Positions 1-7,462 of a DNA stretch of 35,820 nucleotides are shown here, in pieces (position 1 is the stretch's first letter; each line of letters opens with the position of its first letter). Under the pieces are notes generated by a model that was not told the origin of the DNA, did no database searches, and worked only from the letters and a program-made list of their open reading frames with translations. The position numbers were made by a program, and so were the translations under genes. Origin of the DNA: Sulfuritalea sp. (lineage in GTDB: Bacteria > Pseudomonadota > Gammaproteobacteria > Burkholderiales > Burkholderiaceae_C); NCBI GenBank assembly GCA_021737875.1, contig JAIPDD010000009.1:1-35820 (forward strand), written 5' to 3'.

Positions 1-972
1 GGGGCCTACTCCTATCCCATAAGGCTTTGCCGTTCGGGCAAGGTGTGCCACCTTGGCGCTTTGAATCAAGGCTTTGCTGGGTACGCAACCCACATTCAAA
101 CAATCCCCGCCCATGGCCTTGGCCTCGACCAGAGTGACTTTCGCTTGGGCGCTGGCTGCGACCAAGGCGCTGACCAAGCCGCCTGCTCCGGCACCAATCA
201 CCACCACGTTGCGATCAAAAGTCGTGGGGCGTTGTCCACGCCAAGGGCGCAGTGTGCGCCGCTGGCGGATTTTTTCTAACAACCACGGCGCAAGAATAGG
301 CATGCCGCCCACCAGCAAACCCAAAAGAGCCAAAGCGCTCAGCATGTCGGGGCTCAAAATATCGGCTGTGGATTGAAGCTGGGCCAACTGGGTTCCCGCA
401 TGGACAAATACCGCGGTGCCCAAGAGCATGCCGATTTGGCTCACCAGGTAAAACGTGCTAGTGCGAATGCGGGTCAGCCCCATGGCCAAATTCACGGCGA
501 TAAAGGGCACCAAGGGAATCAAACGCAGGCTGAGCAAATACAAAGCCCCTTCGCGTTCCATGCCCGCATGCAGCATGGTGAAACGCGAGCCCAAACGGGC
601 TACGGCCCAGTCCCGAAAAAAGTAGCGCGCCATCCAAAACGACAAGGTTGCACCGATGCTGGACGCAAACGACACCAAGAGCAGCCCCCAGCCAAAGCCC
701 AAAACCGCACCGCCTGCCAGTGTCAACACAACGATCCCCGGCAAGGAAACGCTTGCGGCTAACACATAGATTCCAAAAAAAGCGCCACGTACTGTCCACG
801 GTGCGTCCACATACCAGGCTTGTAATTCAGCGTAGTGGTTTTGAAGGGTGGCGATATCAGGGTAGGCGTCCAAAACCAAGGATAAATACAAGGCCAAGCC
901 CAGCGCCACCAACGCAAGAAGCGCCAAAGCCACAACAGGAGATAAGCGAAGAGATCGGGGCGAGCGACGCAT
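1..972 (-). CDS. TVP38/TMEM64 membrane domain fused to FAD pyridine-nucleotide disulfide oxidoreductase (C-terminus cut by window edge)
   Basis: The frame is open from an ATG at 972 to the window edge (324 codons), so the C-terminal part is missing. Residues ~10-215 are hydrophobic with several membrane segments and resemble the TVP38/TMEM64 (SNARE-associated, DedA-like) family. A cytoplasmic flavin domain then begins, with a dinucleotide-binding GAGAGG at residues 260-265 and the redox-active CLNVGC at Cys291/Cys296 inside the GGDCLNVGCVPSK signature of class I disulfide reductases (dihydrolipoamide dehydrogenase, mercuric reductase). The protein should therefore be a membrane-tethered NAD(P)H-dependent reductase; its substrate is unknown. 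It starts three bases after the preceding phosphatidyltransferase gene ends, so it belongs to the same operon. In E. coli, TVP38 genes (ydjX, ydjZ) also neighbour ynjABCDEF, which supports a functional link. The interface domain and active-site His lie outside the window. Confidence 0.9.
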   Translation of the reverse strand, partial: MRRSPRSLRLSPVVALALLALVALGLALYLSLVLDAYPDIATLQNHYAELQAWYVDAPWTVRGAFFGIYVLAASVSLPGIVVLTLAGGAVLGFGWGLLLVSFASSIGATLSFWMARYFFRDWAVARLGSRFTMLHAGMEREGALYLLSLRLIPLVPFIAVNLAMGLTRIRTSTFYLVSQIGMLLGTAVFVHAGTQLAQLQSTADILSPDMLSALALLGLLVGGMPILAPWLLEKIRQRRTLRPWRGQRPTTFDRNVVVIGAGAGGLVSALVAASAQAKVTLVEAKAMGGDCLNVGCVPSKALIQSAKVAHLARTAKPYGIGVGP

Positions 973-975
973 GGT

Positions 976-1596
976 CTAGGGGGCCTTGGGTTCTGCAAAA
1001 GCCTGAACGCCCCACACGATGCGCGTAACCAAGGTCACCCCACACAGTGCTGCAAACCCCCAAGCCAGCGCAGAAAAATACGCAGGCCAGCAGCACATGG
1101 CGATAAAACACGCCAGTGTTTCAAACCCTTCGGTAAGCCCACCTAAAAAGTAAAACGACTTGTTGGGGTAAGCAAGGTTGTTCAAATTACGCTTGGCCGC
1201 GATCACCGCAAAAGCCAAAAAACTGGAGCCTGTTCCCACAAACGCGGCGAGCAACACCGCTGCTGCCAGCGCGTTGTGCGCTGGGTCTGCCAATGCAAAA
1301 GCCAAAGGAATGCTGGCGTAAAAAACAAAGTCCAAAACAATGTCTAAAAATCCACCGAGGTCGGTGGCTTGGGTTTGCCGTGCTATGGCTCCGTCTAACG
1401 CGTCGAAGGCACGAGACAAAACAATTAGCACACCACCCAGTGCAAAGAAGCCATTCGCAATCAAGACCGCAGCCCCCAAGCCCAGGCCCAAGCCCAAGCA
1501 CGAGACAGTGTTGGCTTGAACGCCCGCACGCGCCAAGGGCGCAGCCAAAGCATCCACTGCGGGGCGAATCAAGCGGGTGGCAAGGCGGTCAAACAT
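976..1596 (-). CDS. ynjF: CDP-alcohol phosphatidyltransferase family protein (YnjF-like)
   Basis: A 206-residue integral membrane protein. It carries the CDP-alcohol phosphatidyltransferase signature: DALDGAIAR followed by GGFLDIVLD, with the four metal-binding aspartates present. The spacing between AR and the following glycine is seven residues rather than the eight of PgsA, a variant I associate with the YnjF-like subgroup. The family transfers a phosphatidyl or similar group from a CDP-alcohol to a second alcohol in the inner membrane; the acceptor here is unknown. The start at 1596 overlaps the end of the upstream ATPase gene by eight bases (ATGTTTGA), which indicates translational coupling. 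A longer in-frame reading extends upstream to 1833 but lies entirely over the ATPase gene and lacks family similarity, so I reject it. Length and neighbours match E. coli YnjF, which is also downstream of ynjBCD. Confidence 0.88.
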   Translation of the reverse strand: MFDRLATRLIRPAVDALAAPLARAGVQANTVSCLGLGLGLGAAVLIANGFFALGGVLIVLSRAFDALDGAIARQTQATDLGGFLDIVLDFVFYASIPLAFALADPAHNALAAAVLLAAFVGTGSSFLAFAVIAAKRNLNNLAYPNKSFYFLGGLTEGFETLACFIAMCCWPAYFSALAWGFAALCGVTLVTRIVWGVQAFAEPKAP

Positions 1597-2209
1597 GGGT
1601 GCATTGTCGGGGGTCGGCGATGTCGGCGCTGTCGTGGGTGACCAAGAGCGCCGCAATCCCGCGCTGAGCGATGGCGCCAAACACCAGGGCCCGCATGCGC
1701 TCGCGCAAACGCATATCGAGTTTAGAAAACGGCTCATCCAAAAGCAAAGCCTGGGGCTGGGCCAACAGCGCACGCGCCAAGGCCACGCGGGCGCGTTGTC
1801 CGCCAGACAGCGTGGCGGGGTCGGCATCGCCAAAGTCTTGCATTTCGGTATTGATCAGGGCTTGCACGACGTGCGCATGGCGTTGCGCCTTGGGGCCTGG
1901 GGGCACGGCAAAAAGCAGGTTCTCTCTCACCGTCATATGCGCAAACAACAAGTCGTCTTGCAACAACAATCCCACCCGCCGCGCAGGCGTGGGTAAGGTG
2001 TCAATGCGCAGGCCGTTCAAGGTGATGCGGCCGTCAAACTGCAAGCCCCCATCCAGGGTTCCGCACACAGCCGCCAGCAGGCTGGACTTGCCCGAGCCGC
2101 TGGGCCCCATCACCGTGTGAACCGCGCCTGCTGGAACCTCTAGTGTCAGGTTCTCCAACAAGACACGCGAAGGTGTTCGCAAAGACTGAAGGTGGATATG
2201 CAGCGACAT
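1589..2209 (-). CDS. ynjD: ABC transporter ATP-binding protein (YnjD-like)
   Basis: A 206-residue ABC ATPase with all motifs: Walker A GPSGSGKS (35-42), Q-loop Gln84, signature LSGGQ (134-138), Walker B ending in LLLDEP (155-160) and switch His192. It would energise the two-module permease encoded eight bases upstream. The sequence LLLQDDLLFAHMTVREN resembles ThiQ/PotA-type importers of polyamine, thiamine or iron. It is short for the family and lacks the C-terminal regulatory domain of PotA or FbpC, as does YnjD. The substrate cannot be deduced from the ATPase. The 3' end overlaps the phosphatidyltransferase gene. Confidence 0.9.
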   Translation of the reverse strand: MSLHIHLQSLRTPSRVLLENLTLEVPAGAVHTVMGPSGSGKSSLLAAVCGTLDGGLQFDGRITLNGLRIDTLPTPARRVGLLLQDDLLFAHMTVRENLLFAVPPGPKAQRHAHVVQALINTEMQDFGDADPATLSGGQRARVALARALLAQPQALLLDEPFSKLDMRLRERMRALVFGAIAQRGIAALLVTHDSADIADPRQCTHV

Positions 2210-2217
2210 AGGCCCAT

Positions 2218-3933
2218 CTATCCTAATGCAGCCGTGGGCCGTGGGTGAAAGGCGGGCGGGCTAAAACGCCGCGCGCGCCCAAGCCATGCGGCCAGCGCAA
2301 ACACCAGCGCGGGCAAAACCCATTGCAACGCTGCGTAGGCCGCCATCAAAGACCGCTGGCCGCCCGAAGACAGCGCCACCGCTTGCGTTGTCACCGTTGC
2401 AAAGCGACCGGCACCGACATACAGGGTTGGTAAATACTGCGCCACGCTCACCGCAAATCCCACGGCAAACGCTGCGGCAATTGCACCGCGCAAGAGCGGC
2501 CACTGCACCCTCCAAACAAAGGCCCAGCGCGTGTGGCCTAAAGTGGCCGCCACGGCGCGCAAGCGCGGATCAAAACCTTGAAGCGGCCCATACAGCGCAA
2601 GCGCCACATAGGGCACCACGCTCAAGGTGTGCGCCAGCCCAAGGCCGCTGGCGCTGGCATCCCAGCCCCAACCCAAGGCCAAGCGGTGCAAGCCCAAAGC
2701 CCACAAAGCTGCGGGCAACACCAAGGGCATAAACAACAACGCAAGCACGGCCGCACTCCGGCCAGCGCTACGCCAGCGCATGGGCCAAAACTCCCATATC
2801 AGTAAGACCCACAGGGTGGCCGCGCCTGCGCTTGCTAATCCTAAGCACACGCTCGTCCACACAGTCGCGCCGTCAGATGCCACGGCGGCCCACGCTCCCC
2901 AGGTCCACGTTTGCGGCCGCAACGCCGGAAAAAACCAAACCCCTGACACGCTGGCCACGGCCAAGGCCAAGCCGACCGCGCTGTACACCGCCCGCAAAGC
3001 CCAAGCCGCTGAGCTGGGTTGAGGCTTTGCCAGGGTTTGGTGGTCTCTTGCGGTCAAGGGCGCTGCGCCACGCGTCAACCACTTGCGTGACCAAGGCTTC
3101 AACACTGCGCGGTAGATGAACGCAAGCAAGGCCACGACCACGGCGCTTAGCGCCAACAGCAGCCACGCCGCTGCTGTGCCTTGCGCTTGGGTAAAAGGAT
3201 CGGCGTCTTGCAACCACTGCCAAGCCAACACGCCCAAGGTCGGCGGCGCGGTGGGACCAATCACCAGGGCCACATCCACCACCGAGAGGCTGTAGGCCAA
3301 GACCGCGCACAGCGGCGCAAGCAGCCGCGGCGCCAACTGCGGCCAGCCCACGAGCCACCACGCTGCGCGTACGCTGTACCCCATGCTTTGCGCCAACTGC
3401 ATCTCTAAGCGCAGGCGCTTTGAAAAATCAGGCCGCTGCAAAACCGCCAGACCCATCCAGAGCAAAAACACCATCTCTTTCAAAGCCAAAACCACGAACA
3501 AGCCCACGCCCCAGGGGTCTTGGGTGGTCGGCCAATCCGGGGGCGACTCCAAGCCCACGCTCCCCAGCCCAGCCCACACGTTCGCTACCAAGCGCAGCAC
3601 CCACCCACTGGGTGCAAGCAAGAGCACCACCCCAATTGCAAACGCCGCGTGCGGCAGCGCCAACAGCGCAGGTACCTTGCTACCCCAGCGGCCTGACAAC
3701 AGCACCGCCGCCCCGGCCCACGCAAGCGCGGCAGAAGCCACCCCTGTCCAAAGGCTCAAGCCCAAAGCTGCTTGGAGCTGCGGCTGCGCTAATAAGGCTT
3801 GCCACGCAGACAAGTCCCACGCCGCGGTGATAGCACCCAACAAACTCCACGCCAAAGGAAGCAAAACCAGCGATGCCAAACCGACTGCCAAGCAGCGGGA
3901 GGCCAAGCGTGAAAAGAAGTGGTTCAAAGACAT
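2218..3933 (-). CDS. ynjC: ABC transporter permease with two fused permease modules (YnjC-like)
   Basis: A 571-residue, very hydrophobic inner-membrane protein containing two tandem binding-protein-dependent permease modules of about 270 residues each. Each has an EAA-type coupling loop: the first around AQSMGYSVRAAWWLVGWPQL, the second around AVAATLGHTRWAFVWRVQWP. Such fused permeases occur in the iron(III)/thiamine/YnjC branch, where one polypeptide supplies both halves of the channel. I chose the ATG at 3933 because it opens with a basic start (MSLNHFFSRL) directly before the first membrane segment and lies just after the stop of the Hsp70-like gene; a GTG one codon upstream is possible. 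The frame continues upstream to 4095, but that stretch overlaps the Hsp70-like gene and is not permease-like. It pairs with the binding protein at 5213-6469 and the ATPase at 1589-2209. Confidence 0.9.
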   Translation of the reverse strand: MSLNHFFSRLASRCLAVGLASLVLLPLAWSLLGAITAAWDLSAWQALLAQPQLQAALGLSLWTGVASAALAWAGAAVLLSGRWGSKVPALLALPHAAFAIGVVLLLAPSGWVLRLVANVWAGLGSVGLESPPDWPTTQDPWGVGLFVVLALKEMVFLLWMGLAVLQRPDFSKRLRLEMQLAQSMGYSVRAAWWLVGWPQLAPRLLAPLCAVLAYSLSVVDVALVIGPTAPPTLGVLAWQWLQDADPFTQAQGTAAAWLLLALSAVVVALLAFIYRAVLKPWSRKWLTRGAAPLTARDHQTLAKPQPSSAAWALRAVYSAVGLALAVASVSGVWFFPALRPQTWTWGAWAAVASDGATVWTSVCLGLASAGAATLWVLLIWEFWPMRWRSAGRSAAVLALLFMPLVLPAALWALGLHRLALGWGWDASASGLGLAHTLSVVPYVALALYGPLQGFDPRLRAVAATLGHTRWAFVWRVQWPLLRGAIAAAFAVGFAVSVAQYLPTLYVGAGRFATVTTQAVALSSGGQRSLMAAYAALQWVLPALVFALAAWLGRARRFSPPAFHPRPTAALG

Positions 3934-3946
3934 CACAAGCGGATGC

Positions 3947-5191
3947 TCACGCCTTCGCCGCCCCCACCACCGCCAAGCCTGCAGCCACGCCACCAAAGGG
4001 GTTGCCTTGGACCAAGTGGGCCTGGGGCATGGCGGTTTGCAGGGCGTGCACCAAAGGGCGCAGCGCCGATGAGCCGCCGGTGAGGTACACCACATCGACG
4101 CGGTCTAAACCTGAAGCTTGGACACACGCCAAGGCACATTCCACCACCTGCGCGATGGCCTGGTGCAACGCCTCTTGCATCACGGTTGCGTCAAGCATCG
4201 GGGCGAGGCCGGTTTCTAAAAAATGCAAATCAACTGCAGTGGCTTGACCAGAGAGGGAGCAGGCAATTTTGGCGGCCTCAACGCTTGCGAGCATGCGGTG
4301 GCCGTGTTGCTCTTCTAAGGCTTGCATGAGGCGTTGGTGCAAGGTTTGGTCAGAAAAGTCGGTCCAAAGCTCGCTGGCAAAGTGCAGGGCTTTGCGGGTG
4401 TAGGCGCGGTGGATAAAGTGCCAGGTGCTGAGGTCAAAGAACACGCTGTTGGGAACCGGGCGCGCGCCGGTGCCTATGTGCTTGTAGCCCAAAAGCGGCA
4501 TAACGGTTGCAAGGTCAAGAAGTCGGTCAAAGTCGGTGCCGCCAATGTGCACCCCGGTGCTGGCCAACACGTCGGCGCTGCGGTCTGCCAAAGCACTGCG
4601 TTGTTTGTTCAGGCGAATGGTGGTGAAGTCCGACGTGCCCCCGCCGATGTCCACGACCAAGGCCGTGGTTTCTTTTTCTAGCTGCTGCTCGTAATCAAGC
4701 GCCGCGGCAATCGGTTCCAACTGAAAGCGGATGTCGCTAAAGCTTGCTTCCAGCGCGGCGCGGCGCAAGGTGCTTTGCGCCAACGCATCGCGCTCGGGGT
4801 CCTCGTCCACAAAGTGCACGGGGCGGCCGATGACAACGCGGGGCAAGGCTTCGCCCACATGGGCTTCGCAGCGGCGTTTGAGTTCTTTGAAAAACAGCAC
4901 CACGATGTCAAAAAAGCGCAGCGCGCGTCCGTCGACTTGGGTGTACTCGTCCATCAAGGCGCTGCCCAGCAAGCTTTTGAGCGAGCGCAGCAAGCGCCCT
5001 TCGTGGCCGGTCAAATACGCCTGCATGGCATCTTCGCCGAATAGCACATGGTGCGTCTCCGCATCAAAAAAAACGGCAGTCGGCATTTCAGAACGCGCAG
5101 CGCTCAAAGGGATAACGCGCAGGGTGCCGCTGTCGTCGATGACGGCGGCTGCCGAATTCGAGGTGCCAAAGTCAATGCCCAGAGTCAACAT
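3947..5191 (-). CDS. Hsp70-family actin-like ATPase (YegD-like), no substrate-binding domain
   Basis: A 414-residue protein that is almost entirely an Hsp70 nucleotide-binding domain. Phosphate-1 loop GIDFGTSNS is at residues 5-13, phosphate-2 loop DIGGGTSD at 181-188, GGTDFD at 217-222, and the adenosine motif LTGGSS near residue 375. The DnaK beta-sandwich substrate domain is absent and the protein stops about 40 residues after the adenosine motif. This architecture fits YegD-type Hsp70 relatives of unknown function. It is embedded between the binding-protein gene (21 bases upstream) and the permease gene (13 bases downstream), which is unusual for a chaperone and suggests a dedicated role in assembly or regulation of this transporter or its partners (inference). 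I see no good Shine-Dalgarno before the ATG, so translation may depend on the upstream gene. Confidence 0.9.
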   Translation of the reverse strand: MLTLGIDFGTSNSAAAVIDDSGTLRVIPLSAARSEMPTAVFFDAETHHVLFGEDAMQAYLTGHEGRLLRSLKSLLGSALMDEYTQVDGRALRFFDIVVLFFKELKRRCEAHVGEALPRVVIGRPVHFVDEDPERDALAQSTLRRAALEASFSDIRFQLEPIAAALDYEQQLEKETTALVVDIGGGTSDFTTIRLNKQRSALADRSADVLASTGVHIGGTDFDRLLDLATVMPLLGYKHIGTGARPVPNSVFFDLSTWHFIHRAYTRKALHFASELWTDFSDQTLHQRLMQALEEQHGHRMLASVEAAKIACSLSGQATAVDLHFLETGLAPMLDATVMQEALHQAIAQVVECALACVQASGLDRVDVVYLTGGSSALRPLVHALQTAMPQAHLVQGNPFGGVAAGLAVVGAAKA

Positions 5192-5212
5192 GGCAGCAAG
5201 ATCAAAGAGGGT

Positions 5213-6469
5213 TTAAGCACCGTAGCGCCGCGTCCATTCTTTTTCCAGCGGCTCCACCCACGAGCCGTGCGGCTCTATCAAGGCGGGGGCCGCTTGGCGC
5301 ACTTGGCCCGGCAGTGTGGTTTTTGAAAACAAGGCCCGCTGTGCTGCGGGCAAACGATCGATGGCCAAGACAGTGGGGTCGCCCCACACTGCAATATCGG
5401 CCTTTCTGGCCTGGGCCGCTGGGCTGAGTAAAAAGTTGGCAAAGACTTGCGCGCCCGCGGCTGCGCGGCTGTTCACGGGGATGGCCAGGAAGTGGGTGTT
5501 GCCCACCGTGCCGCTGGTGAATTGGTAGCTGAAGGTGCTTGGGGCCAGCCGTTGGGCTGCAATTTCGTTGGCGGCTTCATTGGGGTTAAAGGTCATCGCC
5601 ATGAGCAACTCGCCATCGGAGAACATCTGCCGCAAAGTTGCCGCGGAGTTGGGAAACTGTTTGCCACTGCGCCACAGAAACGGGTGAAGCGCATCGAGCG
5701 TTCGCCACAACACGGCGGTGCTTTTTTCAAAGGCCTGTGGCCTTACGCTTTGGTACAGGGCAGCGCGATCGGTGCCGGTGTTGAGGTCGAGCAAGAGTTG
5801 CTTCAAAAACGTGGTGCCGTGAAAATCGGGCGGGCGCGGGTAGCTGATGCGCCCCGGGTGTTTGGTGGCAAAGGCCAAGAGCTCCGCGGTGCTACGCGGG
5901 GGCTGGGCGGTGCGTGTGCTTTCGGCCATGAAAGTGAGTTGCGCCATGCCCCAAGGGGCTTCCATGCCATCAACTGGCTCAGAAAAATCAATCCGCGTGG
6001 TGGGCTTGCCTTGGGTGTCCACCCAAGCATAGGAAGGCAACTGTTCGGCAAACGGACCAAACAACAAGCCTTCGCGTTTCATGGTTAAAAAATTCTCGCC
6101 ATTGATCCATACCAAGTCCACCGTGCCATCGGCTTTGCCTGCTAATTTTTCATTGCGAACGCGTTTGACCATGTCCGCCGCGTCGGCAATTTTGACGTGC
6201 TTGACCGTGACGCCGAACTGTTCTTGGACCTGTGTTTTGGCCCATTGGATGTAGGCGTTGATGGTGGGCGCGCCGCCCCAGGCATTGAAATACACGGTTT
6301 GACCGCGGGCCTGGGTTTCGATTTTTTTCCACGCGGCCGTGGCTGCCCCGGCGCTGCGCCAAGGTGCAAGCAGGGCCATGCCGCCCAGGCCGAAAGTGCC
6401 CAAGGCACCCAGTGCGCCCAGGGTTTGGCGGCGCTCAGCTGAGAAGGGCTTGGGCGAATTCACGGGCAT
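5213..6469 (-). CDS. ynjB: ABC transporter substrate-binding protein with Tat-like signal (YnjB-like)
   Basis: A 418-residue periplasmic binding protein of the extracellular solute-binding type (YnjB/COG4134-like). The N-terminus carries ERRQTLGALGAL followed by a hydrophobic run and an AGA-A cleavage region, which looks like a twin-arginine (Tat) signal. The mature part opens with a YFNAWGGAPTINAYI segment typical of this subfamily. The ATG at 6469 was chosen because it includes the whole signal and no more; it overlaps the end of ftsY by 35 bases, with a GTG at 6463 as alternative. It should feed the permease and ATPase encoded downstream after the Hsp70-like gene. The ligand is unknown; a Tat signal would suit folding or cofactor loading before export (inference). 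Confidence 0.87.
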   Translation of the reverse strand: MPVNSPKPFSAERRQTLGALGALGTFGLGGMALLAPWRSAGAATAAWKKIETQARGQTVYFNAWGGAPTINAYIQWAKTQVQEQFGVTVKHVKIADAADMVKRVRNEKLAGKADGTVDLVWINGENFLTMKREGLLFGPFAEQLPSYAWVDTQGKPTTRIDFSEPVDGMEAPWGMAQLTFMAESTRTAQPPRSTAELLAFATKHPGRISYPRPPDFHGTTFLKQLLLDLNTGTDRAALYQSVRPQAFEKSTAVLWRTLDALHPFLWRSGKQFPNSAATLRQMFSDGELLMAMTFNPNEAANEIAAQRLAPSTFSYQFTSGTVGNTHFLAIPVNSRAAAGAQVFANFLLSPAAQARKADIAVWGDPTVLAIDRLPAAQRALFSKTTLPGQVRQAAPALIEPHGSWVEPLEKEWTRRYGA

Positions 6470-7433
6470 GAAAGGTTTCGAGCTCTTCGAGTTGTTCACC
6501 CACGCCAATAAAGTACACGGGGATAGGCCGGTCGCGGGCAATGGCGGCTAAGACGCCACCTTTGGCTGTGCCATCGAGTTTGGTGATGATGAGGCCGGTC
6601 AGGCCCAAGGCATCGTCAAAGGCGCGAACCTGCGCCAAGGCGTTCTGGCCGGTGTTGCCATCAATGACCAACAACACTTCGTGGGGGCAGGCGCCCAAGC
6701 CGGAGGCGTCACCGGCTTTTTGCACCACGCGTTTGATTTTTTTCAATTCTTCCATCAGGTGGATTTGCGTGGGCAGCCGCCCAGCGGTGTCGATCAACAC
6801 CACGTCTTTGCCGCGTGCCTTACCTGCGCACACCGCGTCATAACTGACCGCTGCCGGGTCGCCGCCTTCTTGGCTGACGATCTCTACCGTATTGCGGTCT
6901 GCCCACACGGTGAGCTGCTCGCGCGCGGCAGCCCGAAAGGTGTCGGCTGCAGCCAGCAACACGCTGGCGCCACTGTCAGCGAGGCGATGGGTGAGTTTGC
7001 CAATGGATGTGGTTTTGCCGGCCCCATTGACGCCTGCGACCATGATGACGGTGGGTTGCTGCGCCCCAATGGACAAGGGTTTTTCCAGAGGAGCCAGCAA
7101 GTCACTCAGGCAGTCCACCAGCAGCGCTTTGAGTTGCGCTGGGGTTTCCGCTTTGCTTTCTTTGGCTTGGCGGCGCAGGGTTTGGATTAAATATTCAGTC
7201 GCAGCCACGCCCGCATCGGCCATGAGCAAGGCGCTTTCAAGGTCTTCAAACAAGGCCTCGTCAATGCGCGAGCCACCGAAAACGTGGGAAATACTGGCCG
7301 CGGTTTTCCCCAGTCCGTTTTTGAGCTTGGCAATCCAACTGTTGCGGCTGCTTGCGTCCGGTGCAGGGCGAGGCGCAGGCGAGTCGTCGACAGACCTGTA
7401 AGAGGGAGATTTTTTTTTGAAAAAGCTGAACAT
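6435..7433 (-). CDS. ftsY: Signal recognition particle receptor FtsY
   Basis: A 332-residue SRP-type GTPase that receives ribosome-nascent chain-Ffh complexes at the inner membrane and hands them to SecYEG. The N domain (about 40-115) is followed by the G domain with GVNGAGKT (134-141), DTFRAAAREQL (164-174), DTAGR (215-219), TKLDGTAKGG (284-293) and the C-terminal amphipathic end. The N-terminal acidic A domain is short (about 30 residues, beginning MFSFFKKK), as in many betaproteobacteria. The ATG at 7433 was chosen over an upstream one because MFSFFKKK is the usual start. The 3' end overlaps the YnjB-like gene by 35 bases, so the two may be co-transcribed. It diverges from the M16 peptidase gene with only 28 bases between starts. 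Confidence 0.97.
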   Translation of the reverse strand: MFSFFKKKSPSYRSVDDSPAPRPAPDASSRNSWIAKLKNGLGKTAASISHVFGGSRIDEALFEDLESALLMADAGVAATEYLIQTLRRQAKESKAETPAQLKALLVDCLSDLLAPLEKPLSIGAQQPTVIMVAGVNGAGKTTSIGKLTHRLADSGASVLLAAADTFRAAAREQLTVWADRNTVEIVSQEGGDPAAVSYDAVCAGKARGKDVVLIDTAGRLPTQIHLMEELKKIKRVVQKAGDASGLGACPHEVLLVIDGNTGQNALAQVRAFDDALGLTGLIITKLDGTAKGGVLAAIARDRPIPVYFIGVGEQLEELETFHAREFAQALLS

Positions 7434-7445
7434 GGCGTGCGTTCT

Positions 7446-7462
7446 TAGAATGCACCATTCTA
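7446..7462. promoter_or_regulatory. Perfect inverted repeat in the ftsY / M16 peptidase divergent gap
   Basis: TAGAATG-CAC-CATTCTA is a perfect 7-base inverted repeat around a 3-base centre, filling more than half of the 28-base gap between two divergent starts. Each arm contains TAGAAT, which differs from the -10 consensus TATAAT at one position, read outward on each strand. I find no convincing -35 element at standard spacing on either strand. It could be a pair of overlapping divergent -10 boxes, an operator, or coincidence. Confidence 0.4.

Noticed and set aside
1187-1501. Overlapping open frames inside recognised genes, for example this one and the Arg/Pro/Ala-rich frames opposite 2218-3933
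   Set aside because: They have low-complexity compositions typical of reverse or shifted reading of high-GC genes and no domain similarity.
1597-1833. N-terminal extension of the CDP-alcohol phosphatidyltransferase frame
   Set aside because: It lies wholly over the ABC ATPase gene, is rich in Trp, Cys and Pro without family similarity, and the ATG at 1596 gives the usual family start.
3934-4095. N-terminal extension of the permease frame
   Set aside because: The sequence overlaps the end of the Hsp70-like gene in another frame and contains no membrane segment or signal; the start at 3933 is natural.
7417-7451. TTGAAA with TAGAAT as a plus-strand promoter for the M16 peptidase
   Set aside because: The spacing is 23 bases, outside the range of sigma-70 promoters.
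7417-7461. Earlier start for the first M16 peptidase
   Set aside because: It would put extra residues before an otherwise ordinary signal peptide and overlap the beginning of ftsY.
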